Assembly (NCBI GenBank): GCA_002482545.1
Contig: DLGF01000017.1
Coordinates: forward strand, 1-48,423
Source: Sporomusaceae bacterium UBA7701
GTDB lineage: Bacteria > Bacillota > Negativicutes > Sporomusales > UBA7701
Length of the DNA stretch: 48,423 bases
Direction of reading: 5' to 3'
Position 1 is the first letter of the stretch, and each line of letters begins with the position of its first letter. The translations under genes were made by a program, and so were the position numbers. The notes beneath the pieces are model-generated. The model was given only the letters and a program-made list of their open reading frames with translations, ran no database searches and was not told the DNA's origin. This document shows, in pieces, positions 1 through 7,993 of this stretch.

Positions 1-422
1 GGGCCGAGGCCCGGATCGTGGCCCTCGCCGCCGGCGAGCGGCGGGAAATCCCGGCGCCGACCACCCTGCTCGGGGAAGAGGATTGGCGGCGGATCATCGG
101 GGCCGGGGCCGATACGCTCATGCTGCGCGGCGCCGTCGGCGACGGGCTGGCTGCGGCGCTGCTGCGGGAACCGGCTCCGCCGGCGATAATCGTCGTCGAC
201 GGCAGCAAAATATTCATCCGCCCCGAACTGTGGCGGCGGCTGATGGCAAAGAACGTCCGGATTTTTGCCGCAAGACCGATAAACCTACTGGGCGTGACGG
301 TCAATCCGTCCTTTCCCGGCGGGGAAGGACTGGACCCGGATGAATTGCTTGCCGCGATGGGGAGAACCTTGTACCCCGTTCCGGTGATCGATATCGTGCG
401 GGAGAAGCGGTACCGGCCATAA
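1..422 (+). CDS. kamB: C-terminal part of a KamB-like lysine 5,6-aminomutase reactivase subunit (5' truncated)
   Basis: The reading frame is open from the first complete codon at position 3 to the stop at 420-422, so this is the 3' end of a gene that begins outside the window. About 139 codons are visible. The segment has an alternating beta/alpha pattern with the phrases VVDGSKIFI, LLGVTVNP and VPVIDIV. From memory these resemble the C-terminal domain of KamB, the small partner of the MutS-like ATPase KamC; the pair is thought to reactivate B12-dependent lysine 5,6-aminomutase. The position, one gene before kamD and kamE, supports this. The next start codon is 26 bases downstream, so they are probably co-transcribed. 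The family call is from recollection of motifs and context, without an alignment. Confidence 0.5.
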   Translation, partial: AEARIVALAAGERREIPAPTTLLGEEDWRRIIGAGADTLMLRGAVGDGLAAALLREPAPPAIIVVDGSKIFIRPELWRRLMAKNVRIFAARPINLLGVTVNPSFPGGEGLDPDELLAAMGRTLYPVPVIDIVREKRYRP

Positions 423-448
423 ATCGACCTGTTGGCAGGGGGGAGAGC

Positions 449-1924
449 ATGATCGACCGGGATACGGAAAACGAACAGTACTTTGAACAGATACTCGACA
501 ATGTGGAAGAAGCTATTCATGTGGTGGATTGTGACGGGGTGACGGTTTATTACAACCGGGCCGCCGCCGAGATTGACGGATGGAAGGCCGCGGACGTTAT
601 CGGCAAACACGTCCTGCAGGTTTATCCTTCGCTGACCCTGGAAACCAGCAGCATGATGCGGGTACTGGCGACCGGGCAGCCCATCGTCAATCAGCAGCAA
701 ACCATCGTCAACCGCACCGGCCGGACCTTTACCCTCCACTATTCAACTTTTCCCCTGTACCGCAAGGGGGTGCTTGTCGGGGCCTGCGATATGGCCCGGG
801 ATATTACCAAAATCAAAGAATTGGCCGAGCGGGTCACCGAGCTTCAGGCGGAACTGCTGGACGCCAAAACGCCGGGGCGCCGGCGGGCCAAGGCCCAGGA
901 GACAGGCTGCTCCGCCCGGTATACGTTCAACGATATCGTGGGAACCCACGATTTGATCGTCAAGCTGAAGATTCTGGGCCAGCGGGTGGCTGGAACCTCG
1001 TCGCCGGTGCTGGTGCTGGGAGAGACCGGTTCGGGCAAGGAACTGGTGGTTCAGGCCATCCACAACGCATCGGCCCGCAAGAACGGGCCGTTTATCGCGC
1101 AAAACTGCGCGGCCTTTCCCGTCACCCTGCTGGAGAGCATTCTCTTTGGGACGGTGAAGGGCAGTTTTACGGGTGCGGAAGACCGTCCGGGCCTGTTTGA
1201 ACTGGCTGACGGCGGAACGCTGTTTCTGGATGAGATTAATTCCATGCCGCTGGAACTGCAGAGCAAACTGCTGAGAGTGCTTCAGGACGGAACGCTGCGG
1301 CGGATCGGCGACAGCCGCCTGCGGCAGGTGGACACTCGCGTTATTGCCTGCAGCAACGTCGATCCGGAGGAAGCCGTCCGGCGGAAGGAACTGCGGGTGG
1401 ATCTTTATTACCGCCTCAATGTAGTCAGCCTGCGCGTACCGTCGCTTCGGGAACGGAAAAGCGATATTCCCGCGCTGACCCATCACTTTGTCGGCTTGTA
1501 CAATAACCGGCTGGGCTGCGCGGTGACGCGGGTCAGCGATGAAGTGTACCGGGCTTTCCAGTCCCACCCCTGGCCGGGCAATGTCCGGGAACTGCAACAC
1601 TCGATCGAGCACGCGATGAATGTCGTTTCAGGAAAAGTCATTGAATTGGAACATTTGCCCGACGGGCTGCGTCAGTACGGCGAGGACCGGAACAGGCCCA
1701 GGCCCGAACCCGACCGCTCTGCGCCGCGGCGCACCTTGCCGGAAATTCTCAAGACCATCGAACGGAGCAGCCTGGCTGAGGCGCTGGAAGAGTGCGACGG
1801 CAACATTTCGCGGGCCGCCGCGTATCTCGGCATACCCCGTCAGACCATTCAATACAAAATCAAAATTTATAGTCTTCTGGACCGCGTAAAAGCCAACGCC
1901 GAGAAAGAGGGGGGGAGCAGATGA
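449..1924 (+). CDS. PAS-domain sigma-54-dependent transcriptional activator, RocR-like
   Basis: This 491-residue enhancer-binding protein activates RNA polymerase containing sigma-54. A PAS sensor domain spans about residues 10-120, a linker helix about 120-150, and the AAA+ domain about 160-395. The AAA+ domain has Walker A GETGSGKE (191-198), the sigma-54 contact loop GSFTGA (238-243, the serine form also found in RocR) and Walker B FLDE (259-262). A Fis-type helix-turn-helix lies at about 440-480. The start at 449 follows a GGGGGGAG ribosome site. The stop overlaps the kamD start by four bases (ATGA), so the regulator is translated within the lysine operon. It is probably the activator of the sigma-54 promoter before kamA and perhaps of its own operon. 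The PAS ligand is unknown. Confidence 0.9.
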   Translation: MIDRDTENEQYFEQILDNVEEAIHVVDCDGVTVYYNRAAAEIDGWKAADVIGKHVLQVYPSLTLETSSMMRVLATGQPIVNQQQTIVNRTGRTFTLHYSTFPLYRKGVLVGACDMARDITKIKELAERVTELQAELLDAKTPGRRRAKAQETGCSARYTFNDIVGTHDLIVKLKILGQRVAGTSSPVLVLGETGSGKELVVQAIHNASARKNGPFIAQNCAAFPVTLLESILFGTVKGSFTGAEDRPGLFELADGGTLFLDEINSMPLELQSKLLRVLQDGTLRRIGDSRLRQVDTRVIACSNVDPEEAVRRKELRVDLYYRLNVVSLRVPSLRERKSDIPALTHHFVGLYNNRLGCAVTRVSDEVYRAFQSHPWPGNVRELQHSIEHAMNVVSGKVIELEHLPDGLRQYGEDRNRPRPEPDRSAPRRTLPEILKTIERSSLAEALEECDGNISRAAAYLGIPRQTIQYKIKIYSLLDRVKANAEKEGGSR

Positions 1925-3480
1925 ACAAACTCAATCTGGACCAGGAAAAGATCGTTTACGGGCGGCAACTGGCCGGCAATATCGCGCGAGGCGTCCAACA
2001 GCATATCGATGCCCATACTACGGTCAGCGTAGAGCGGGCCGCGCTGCGCCTCTTGGGGGTCGACGGCGTGGACTCCGCCGGGGTTCCGCTGGCCAATGTC
2101 GTGATCGATGTATTGAACCAAGCCGGACTGCTGGGACGCGGGGCGCTGTACTGGGTCGTCAACGCCGTGCTGCAGCTCAGCCTCACCCCGCAGCAGGTGG
2201 CCCAGGGAGTGGCCGACGGCGCCATCGCCATTGCCCGTCTCCCGGTTGCGCCGGAACAGGAAATCGCCGATATGGCCGGCAATCTGGCCGAAGCCGCATT
2301 ATCCAGGATTCGCTACCGGCGGCGGGAGCGGGAACAACTCATCGCCGAACTGGGCAAGGGCTCGGAACCGATGATCTATGTCATCGTCGCCACCGGCAAT
2401 GTCTATGAGGACGCCGTCCAGGCCCAGGCGGCCGCGCGGCAGGGCGCCGACATCATCGCCGTCATCCGCACCACCGGGCAGAGCCTGTTGGACTATGTTC
2501 CCTACGGACCGACAACGACCGGCTTCGGCGGCACCTATGCCACCCAGGCCAACTTCCGGATCCTGCGGGAAGCGCTCGACGAAGTCGGCCAGGAAATCGG
2601 CCGCTACATATATCTGACGAATTACTGCTCCGGACTGTGCATGCCGGAGATCGCCGCCATGGGAGCCGTGGAGCGGCTCGACGTCATGCTCAACGACTCG
2701 ATGTACGGCGTCATCTTCCGGGACATCAACATGAAGAGGACTTTCGTCGATCAATACTTTTCCCGCCTGATCAACGGCTATGCCGGCATTATCATCAATA
2801 CCGGCGAAGACAATTACCTGACGACCGCGGATGCCGTCGAAAGCGCCCATACCGTTTTGGCTTCCGAACTCATCAATGAGCAGTTTGCCTTTCTGTGCGG
2901 CATGAAACCCGATCAACTGGGGCTGGGGCACGCCTTCGAAATCGACCCCCAGGTGCCGAACGGCTTCCTGTATGAACTGGCCCAGGCCCAACTGGTGAGG
3001 GAGGTCTTTCCCGACTGTCCCATCAAGTACATGCCGCCCACCAAGTATATGACCGGCAATATTTTCCGAGGGCATGTGCAGGACACCTTGTTCAACGTCT
3101 GTTCGGTAATGAGCGGCCAGAGCATTCACCTGCTCGGCATGCTCACCGAAGCCATTCATACGCCGCTGATTCAGGACCGGTTCCTCAGCATCCAGGCCGC
3201 CAAGTATGTTTTCAACAACATGCGGGACCTGGCCGGGGAAATCAGTTTCCGGCCGGACGGCTTTATCCGCGGGCGGGCGGTCCAGGTGCTGGACGAAGCG
3301 GTGGCGCTGCTGGAGCGGATCGACGAAGTCGGGCTGATGCAGGCGCTGGCCAACGGCTGGTTCGCCGAGATCAAACGCGCTCCCGACGGGGGCAAGGGGC
3401 TGGGCGGCGTAATAAGACGCGAGGCCGGCTATCTCAATCCCTTTATTCCGCTCATGCTGCAAGGAGGGGAGAGCCGATGA
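1921..3480 (+). CDS. kamD: Lysine 5,6-aminomutase alpha subunit
   Basis: This is the large, TIM-barrel subunit of the B12- and PLP-dependent aminomutase. The enzyme moves the terminal amino group of (beta-)lysine to the neighbouring carbon, giving 3,5-diaminohexanoate from beta-lysine. The 519 residues match the usual KamD length. The N-terminal part carries the family phrase HTTVSVERAALRLLGVDGVD; the barrel carries VIVATGNVYED, IRTTGQSLLDYVPYG, YCSGLCMPEIAAMGA and KYMPPTKYMTGNIF, all typical of KamD. The start overlaps the end of the regulator gene (ATGA), and the stop overlaps kamE in the same way, consistent with coupled synthesis of the two subunits. Nothing looks damaged. Confidence 0.97.
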   Translation: MNKLNLDQEKIVYGRQLAGNIARGVQQHIDAHTTVSVERAALRLLGVDGVDSAGVPLANVVIDVLNQAGLLGRGALYWVVNAVLQLSLTPQQVAQGVADGAIAIARLPVAPEQEIADMAGNLAEAALSRIRYRRREREQLIAELGKGSEPMIYVIVATGNVYEDAVQAQAAARQGADIIAVIRTTGQSLLDYVPYGPTTTGFGGTYATQANFRILREALDEVGQEIGRYIYLTNYCSGLCMPEIAAMGAVERLDVMLNDSMYGVIFRDINMKRTFVDQYFSRLINGYAGIIINTGEDNYLTTADAVESAHTVLASELINEQFAFLCGMKPDQLGLGHAFEIDPQVPNGFLYELAQAQLVREVFPDCPIKYMPPTKYMTGNIFRGHVQDTLFNVCSVMSGQSIHLLGMLTEAIHTPLIQDRFLSIQAAKYVFNNMRDLAGEISFRPDGFIRGRAVQVLDEAVALLERIDEVGLMQALANGWFAEIKRAPDGGKGLGGVIRREAGYLNPFIPLMLQGGESR

Positions 3481-4244
3481 ACGTAGATCTGACCAAAATA
3501 TTGCCTTATGGCGACACGCTGGGGGACGGAATCGTGCAGCTTTCTTTCACCTTGCCGGTGGCGCTGTCGGGCGCCGCCAAGGAGGCCGCCCGGCAACTGG
3601 CGGCCGGCATGGGGCTGGAGGAAGCGGCGGTGGTTCACGCCGAGGCCATCAGCGACCGTTTCAGCTTCTATGTCGTCTACGCCAAATGCCGCCAGGGCGT
3701 CGACCTTACCCGGGTAGTGGTGTCGGAAGCCAACACCACCGTTCTGGCCAAGGCTGAGGTTGACGAATTCATCCGGCAGCGGCTGGGGCGCAAACTCAAC
3801 GTTCTGGGGGCGTGCATCGAGAGCGACGCACATACCGTCGGCATCGACGCCATCATGAACATGAAGGGCTTCAACGGCCACAAAGGCCTGGAAAGCTATC
3901 ACGAAATCAACGCCATCAACATGGGCGCCCAGGTTGCCTGTGAAGAACTCATCCGCAAGGCTTACGAGCACCAGGCCGACGCCATCCTGATTTCCCAGGT
4001 GGTTACCCAGAAAAACATTCATGTCACCAATCTCACCAAACTGGCGGATATGCTGGAGGCCGAAGGCCTAAGGGACAAGGTCCTGCTGGTGGTGGGCGGC
4101 CCGCGGATCTCGCACGAGCTGGCCAAGGAACTCGGCTACGACGCCGGATTCGGTCCCAATACCTATGCCGAGCATGTGGCCTCATTCCTCGTCCAGGAGC
4201 TGAAGGAAAAACTGGCGGAGCAGAATGGCGGCCCCTTGAATTAG
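3477..4244 (+). CDS. kamE: Lysine 5,6-aminomutase beta subunit (B12- and PLP-binding)
   Basis: This 255-residue subunit has a dimerisation domain (about 1-100) and a Rossmann-type cobalamin domain (about 105-250). The B12 base-off motif D-x-H-x-x-G is present as D117, H119 and G122. The lysine that carries PLP in characterised KamE lies eleven residues after the B12 histidine; K130 (in NMKG) is exactly there. The C-terminal half continues with the family phrases VTQKNIHVTNLT and GGPRISHELAKELGYDAGFG. Translation begins in a four-base overlap with kamD. The two subunits form one complex that makes 3,5-diaminohexanoate. Confidence 0.97.
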   Translation: MNVDLTKILPYGDTLGDGIVQLSFTLPVALSGAAKEAARQLAAGMGLEEAAVVHAEAISDRFSFYVVYAKCRQGVDLTRVVVSEANTTVLAKAEVDEFIRQRLGRKLNVLGACIESDAHTVGIDAIMNMKGFNGHKGLESYHEINAINMGAQVACEELIRKAYEHQADAILISQVVTQKNIHVTNLTKLADMLEAEGLRDKVLLVVGGPRISHELAKELGYDAGFGPNTYAEHVASFLVQELKEKLAEQNGGPLN

Positions 4245-4264
4245 AAAATAGGGAGGTTTGAACG

Positions 4265-5518
4265 ATGACGGAAAAACCAGGACTTAAGCTGGACCGGTCC
4301 CTGGCCTTGTTTGAGGAGGCGCAGAAGCTTTCACCCGGTGGCCTGATGGGCATCAGGCGCCCTTACAATTTCGTTCCCGGCGAGTATCCCATCTTCATCG
4401 AGCGGGGCTATCAAGGCCACATCGTCGACGTGGACGGCAATGATTACATCGATATGCTGTGCGCTTACGGCCCGATTATCCTGGGCTACGACGAACAGGA
4501 AATCAACCAGGCGGTCATGGAGCAGATGAAGTCGGGCTTCTGTTTTTCCCTGGTTCAACCCATCCAGAACGCGCTGCAAAAGCGCCTGTCTGAGCTCATT
4601 CCCTGCGCTGAAATGGCCATTTTGGTGAAAACCGGCTCCGACGCGACCGGCGTTGCCGTCCGGATCGCCCGGGGCTACACCGATAAAAAAGTCATCCTGC
4701 GGTGCGGCTATCACGGCTGGCACGACTGGTGCGTCGAAACCCACGGCGGCGTGCCGGAGGAGATCAGCAGCCTGACGGTCGAATTCCCCTACGGCGATCT
4801 CAAGGCCCTGGAAGCGGCTCTGGAAAAGCATAAGGAGGATGTCGCCGGCATCATCGTTACGCCCGTCGGCCACCCCCTGAACCAGCCGGTCGCAGCGCCG
4901 CCGCCCGGCTATCTGGAGGGCGTCCGGGCGCTGGCGGACCGCTATAAGGCCGTACTCATCTTCGACGAGATCCGCAGCGGCTTCCGGGTAGCCATGGGCG
5001 GCGCCCAGGCGCGCTATGGCGTCACCCCCGATCTGGCCACCTTCGGCAAGGCGATGGCCAACGGCTACGCCATCAGCGCCTGCGTCGGCAAGGCCGAATT
5101 CATGAAAGTGGCGGAAAAGAAAGTCTTCATCAGCTCCACCTTCTTCCCCAACAGCCTGGAAATGGCGGCGGCCATGAAGTGCATCGACATCCTGGAGCGG
5201 GACAAAGTGCTGGACGACATCTGGCGGCGCGGCCAGGCGTTCCTCGAAAGCCTGGCGAAGATTGCGGCCGACTCGGGTGTGCCGGCGACTGTTTCCGGCA
5301 TTCCGCCGATGCCGTTCATCACCTTCAACAAGGTGGACGGTCACTACGCCGAACGGCGGACCTGCTTCTACACCGAGGCCATCCGCCGCAACCTCTTCAT
5401 CCAGCCGTACCACCATTGGTATATCGCGCACCGCCATACCGACAAGGACTTGGCCTATGCCCTCGCCGTGATTGAGGAAGCCCTGGCCGTCGCCGGCCGG
5501 CGCTTTCCGGTGAAATAA
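4265..5518 (+). CDS. Class III PLP aminotransferase (glutamate-1-semialdehyde aminomutase-like) in the lysine operon
   Basis: This 417-residue fold-type-I PLP enzyme resembles glutamate-1-semialdehyde aminomutase and other class III aminotransferases. Visible landmarks are the phosphate-binding TGSDAT (123-128), YHGWHDW (149-155), the pyridine-nitrogen aspartate D234 in FDEIRSGF, and the PLP lysine K262 in TFGKAMANGY. A GGGAGG site precedes the ATG. It is 20 bases after kamE and 28 bases before kce, so it is part of the operon. Other lysine fermenters carry the dehydrogenase gene kdd at this metabolic step. I infer that this enzyme may transaminate 3,5-diaminohexanoate to 5-amino-3-oxohexanoate, the substrate of the next gene. 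There is no tetrapyrrole gene nearby, which argues against a role as hemL. Confidence 0.85.
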   Translation: MTEKPGLKLDRSLALFEEAQKLSPGGLMGIRRPYNFVPGEYPIFIERGYQGHIVDVDGNDYIDMLCAYGPIILGYDEQEINQAVMEQMKSGFCFSLVQPIQNALQKRLSELIPCAEMAILVKTGSDATGVAVRIARGYTDKKVILRCGYHGWHDWCVETHGGVPEEISSLTVEFPYGDLKALEAALEKHKEDVAGIIVTPVGHPLNQPVAAPPPGYLEGVRALADRYKAVLIFDEIRSGFRVAMGGAQARYGVTPDLATFGKAMANGYAISACVGKAEFMKVAEKKVFISSTFFPNSLEMAAAMKCIDILERDKVLDDIWRRGQAFLESLAKIAADSGVPATVSGIPPMPFITFNKVDGHYAERRTCFYTEAIRRNLFIQPYHHWYIAHRHTDKDLAYALAVIEEALAVAGRRFPVK

Positions 5519-5546
5519 GCATTCCACTTCGACAGGGAGGTGCCCT

Positions 5547-6362
5547 ATGGAAAAACTGATCATCACCGTAGCTCCGGTCGGGGCGGAAGTCACCCGGCAG
5601 GACAATCCCAACGTTCCCCTGACGCCGGAGGAAATTGCCGAAGAAGCGGTACGCTGCGAGGCCAAGGGAGCGTCGATCATTCACCTCCATGTCCGGGACG
5701 CCGCCGGAAACGCCACCCAGGACAAAGCGGTGTTCCGGGAAGCCATCGGGCTCATCCGGCAAAGGACCAGGCTGATTGTGCAGACTTCCACCGGCGGGGC
5801 CGCCTGGATGAAGGCGGAGGAACGGCTCCAGCCGGTGGAGCTCAAGCCGGAAATGGCGACGTTGTCCACCGGAACGGTGAATTTCGGCGAAGAAGTTTTT
5901 TATAATCCGCCCCCGGTCATCGAAACCTTCGCCCGGGCCATCGCGGCCAACGGCGTCAAGCCGGAAATCGAAGTGTTCGACACCGGCATGATCCAGAACG
6001 CGCTTAACCTGGTGAAGAAAGGCATTTTCCAACTGCCGCTGCATTTTGATTTCGTAATGGGGGTGCCGGGAGGGATTCCCGGTGAACCCAGGCATTTGCT
6101 CCATCTTGTTGAAACGCTGCCGCCCGGCTGTACATGGACGGTCGCCGGGATCGGCCGCAGCGAACTTCCGCTGGCGGTCATGGCCATTTTACTCGGCGGC
6201 CACGTCCGGGTCGGCTTTGAAGACAATGTGTATTACACTAAAGGGGTGCCGGCCGAAAACAACGCCCAGCTCGTCGAACGGGTGACCCGCCTGGCGGGGG
6301 AACTGGGCCGGCCGGTAGCCGCGCCGGATGAAGCGCGCCGCATTTTAGGACTGGCGAAATAA
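5547..6362 (+). CDS. kce: 3-keto-5-aminohexanoate cleavage enzyme (BKACE/DUF849 family)
   Basis: This 271-residue TIM-barrel zinc enzyme condenses 5-amino-3-oxohexanoate with acetyl-CoA, giving 3-aminobutyryl-CoA and acetoacetate. The zinc ligands expected for the family are present: H46 and H48 in IHLHVRD, and E225 in VGFEDNVYY. E14 (VGAEVTR), the TSTGG segment at 80-84 and the PEIEVFDTG stretch also fit. The ATG follows AGGGAGGTG with normal spacing. It is the last gene of the first transcription block and is followed 30 bases later by a strong palindromic terminator. BKACE enzymes vary in substrate, but the kamDE neighbours make the lysine-pathway substrate much the most likely. Confidence 0.93.
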   Translation: MEKLIITVAPVGAEVTRQDNPNVPLTPEEIAEEAVRCEAKGASIIHLHVRDAAGNATQDKAVFREAIGLIRQRTRLIVQTSTGGAAWMKAEERLQPVELKPEMATLSTGTVNFGEEVFYNPPPVIETFARAIAANGVKPEIEVFDTGMIQNALNLVKKGIFQLPLHFDFVMGVPGGIPGEPRHLLHLVETLPPGCTWTVAGIGRSELPLAVMAILLGGHVRVGFEDNVYYTKGVPAENNAQLVERVTRLAGELGRPVAAPDEARRILGLAK

Positions 6363-6391
6363 TCCGGAGAAACAACTTTCAGCCGACGTCG

Positions 6392-6431
6392 ATCGGCACT
6401 GTGCCCAAATTTGGGCACAGTGCCGATTTTT
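6392..6431 (+). terminator. 36-base perfect palindrome followed by a T run, after kce
   Basis: Positions 6392-6409 and 6410-6427 are exact reverse complements, and the right arm runs into TTTTT at 6427-6431. As RNA this forms a stem of about 15 pairs with an AAATTT loop, a classic intrinsic terminator separating kce from kamA. Each arm also contains its own 11-base palindrome, GGCACTGTGCC at 6395-6405 and GGCACAGTGCC at 6414-6424, with centres 19 bases apart. This is the pattern of a paired regulator-binding site. It lies about 160 bases upstream of the predicted sigma-54 start, a normal distance for an enhancer site, so it may serve both purposes. Confidence 0.85.
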
Positions 6432-6543
6432 ATGCAGCCCAATCCGCCGATTTTTGATTGCTTCCAGCCGGCCTGTCCGTGAACAGGGGCCGGGAGGGCG
6501 GTATTTTCACCGGGCGGCCGGATGGTCCTTCCGCTTGGGTCAC

Positions 6544-6561
6544 TTGGCATGGATGTTGCAT
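6544..6561 (+). promoter_or_regulatory. Sigma-54 (-24/-12) promoter for the kamA operon
   Basis: The sequence TTGGCATGGATGTTGCAT has the invariant GG (6546-6547) and GC (6558-6559) separated by exactly ten bases. It matches the consensus TGGCAY-R-N4-TTGCA throughout. Transcription would start near 6571, leaving a leader of about 150 bases before kamA. The RocR-like activator gene at 449-1924 and rpoN at 39642-41015 supply the needed partners. Confidence 0.85.
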
Positions 6562-6718
6562 GCTTAGCAGAATAAAGCGCTCTCCCCTCAGCGCCCGACC
6601 GGGCGTTCCAAATCAGGAGTGGGCGGTAAAAAGCGATCCCTTGCGGCGGCTGACGGTTCCGGGCCATCGGCCCGGCAACTGCGCGTCCGGGGGAAAATAG
6701 CGAGAAAGGTGGGGCGAG
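6562..6718 (+). promoter_or_regulatory. Structured untranslated leader of kamA; no gene seen in 6432-6718
   Basis: The 356-base gap between kce and kamA holds the palindrome and the sigma-54 promoter but no convincing gene. Downstream of the promoter the leader can fold into two small hairpins: CGCCCG/CGGGCG at 6592-6605 and CCGGGCC-ATC-GGCCCGG at 6659-6675. Neither has a T run, so they look like stability elements, not terminators. A further weak inverted repeat, CCTGT/ACAGG, lies upstream of the promoter at 6472-6487. The kamA ribosome site GAAAGGTGGGG ends the leader. Confidence 0.4.
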
Positions 6719-7975
6719 ATGCGTAATTATCGAGACATCCCGCTTTGGAAGAACGTGACCGAGGAAGAGTGGCAGGACTGGCGCTGGCAAGTGGCCAACC
6801 GCCTGACGGACCTGGACGACTTGAAACAGGTTGTGCCGCTGACGCCGGAGGAAGAAGAAGGAGTCGTCAACTGCCTGAAGAGCCTGAGGATGGCGATTAC
6901 GCCCTATTACGCCTCCCTGATTGATGTAGAAAATCCCGTTTGCCCGATCCGCAAGCAAGCGGTGCCCACGGCTTTGGAGCTTCATCACAGCCGCAGCGAC
7001 ATGAGCGACCCCCTGCATGAGGATACCGACTCGCCGGTCCCCGGCCTGACCCATCGTTATCCGGACCGGGCTTTGCTGTTGGTTACCGACCAGTGCTCGA
7101 TGTACTGCCGCCACTGTACGCGGCGGCGGCTGGCCGGAGCCTGCGACCAGGCCCGGACCAGGGAACAGATCGACGCCTGCATTGCGTACATCCGCAAAAC
7201 CCCCGCCGTGCGGGACGTCATCCTCTCCGGCGGCGATGCCTTCCTGATCAGCGATGAAAGGATCGAATACATCCTGAAGTCCCTGCGGACAATCGACCAT
7301 GTCGAGATTATCCGGTTCGGCACCCGCACGCCGGTCGTGCTGCCCCAGCGGGTAACCCCCGAGCTCTGCGGCATTCTGAAGAAATATCATCCCATCTATG
7401 TCAACGTCCATTTCAATCATCCCCGGGAGATCACTCCCGCCGCCGCCGAAGCCTGCGCCCGCCTCGCCGACGCCGGCATTCCGCTCGGCAACCAGTCCGT
7501 GCTGCTCAGAGGAGTCAATGACTGCCCGGAACTTCTCCGCCGGCTGATGCAGGATCTCCTCAAGATCCGGGTCAAGCCTTACTATATCTATCAGTGCGAT
7601 ATGTCGCAAGGCATTGAGCATTTCCGCACCCCGATCAGCTCCGGCATCCAAGCCATCGAATATATGCGGGGCCACACCTCGGGACTGGCGGTGCCGACTT
7701 ATGTGGTCGACGCCCCGGGCGGCGGCGGGAAAATTCCCGTCATGCCGCAGTACCTCATATCGCAAGGCGCCGGCAAAGTCGTGCTGCGGAATTACGAGGG
7801 CATGTTCACCAGCTACACCGAACCGCGGCACTTTGTCGACCCTGAAGTTCCCTGCGCCGTATGCGGCGGTTATCATCGCGACACCAAGGTCGGCCTCACG
7901 TCGCTTCTGAGCGGTGAAAAATACTCGTTATTTCCCGGCGGCGAGGAATCGCCCCGGACAGCCAGGCATAGATAA
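6719..7975 (+). CDS. kamA: Lysine 2,3-aminomutase (radical SAM, PLP)
   Basis: This first enzyme of lysine fermentation converts L-lysine to L-beta-lysine. The 418 residues match the family length. The radical-SAM cluster motif is C126-x3-C130-x2-C133 (CSMYCRHC). SGGDAFL at 170-176 follows. The aspartates that hold the substrate amino group are D294 (YQCDMS) and D331 (VVDAPGG), and the PLP lysine is K338 (GGGGKIPV). The spacing equals that of the well-studied clostridial enzyme shifted by one residue. A C-terminal CAVCGG (about 378-383) is visible; a C-terminal cysteine cluster binds zinc in this family. It is the first gene after the sigma-54 promoter and is followed 18 bases later by atoD. 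Confidence 0.97.
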   Translation: MRNYRDIPLWKNVTEEEWQDWRWQVANRLTDLDDLKQVVPLTPEEEEGVVNCLKSLRMAITPYYASLIDVENPVCPIRKQAVPTALELHHSRSDMSDPLHEDTDSPVPGLTHRYPDRALLLVTDQCSMYCRHCTRRRLAGACDQARTREQIDACIAYIRKTPAVRDVILSGGDAFLISDERIEYILKSLRTIDHVEIIRFGTRTPVVLPQRVTPELCGILKKYHPIYVNVHFNHPREITPAAAEACARLADAGIPLGNQSVLLRGVNDCPELLRRLMQDLLKIRVKPYYIYQCDMSQGIEHFRTPISSGIQAIEYMRGHTSGLAVPTYVVDAPGGGGKIPVMPQYLISQGAGKVVLRNYEGMFTSYTEPRHFVDPEVPCAVCGGYHRDTKVGLTSLLSGEKYSLFPGGEESPRTARHR

Positions 7976-7993
7976 TTAGAGGGGGGATGAGCA

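Noticed and set aside
4265..5518. hemL (glutamate-1-semialdehyde aminomutase) for the aminotransferase
   Set aside because: The fold is the same, but it lies inside the lysine operon with no tetrapyrrole genes near, so a pathway-specific aminotransferase is more likely. This is contextual, not proof.
6458..6700. 80-codon plus-strand frame between kce and kamA
   Set aside because: It overlaps the sigma-54 promoter and leader and its product has no protein-like pattern.
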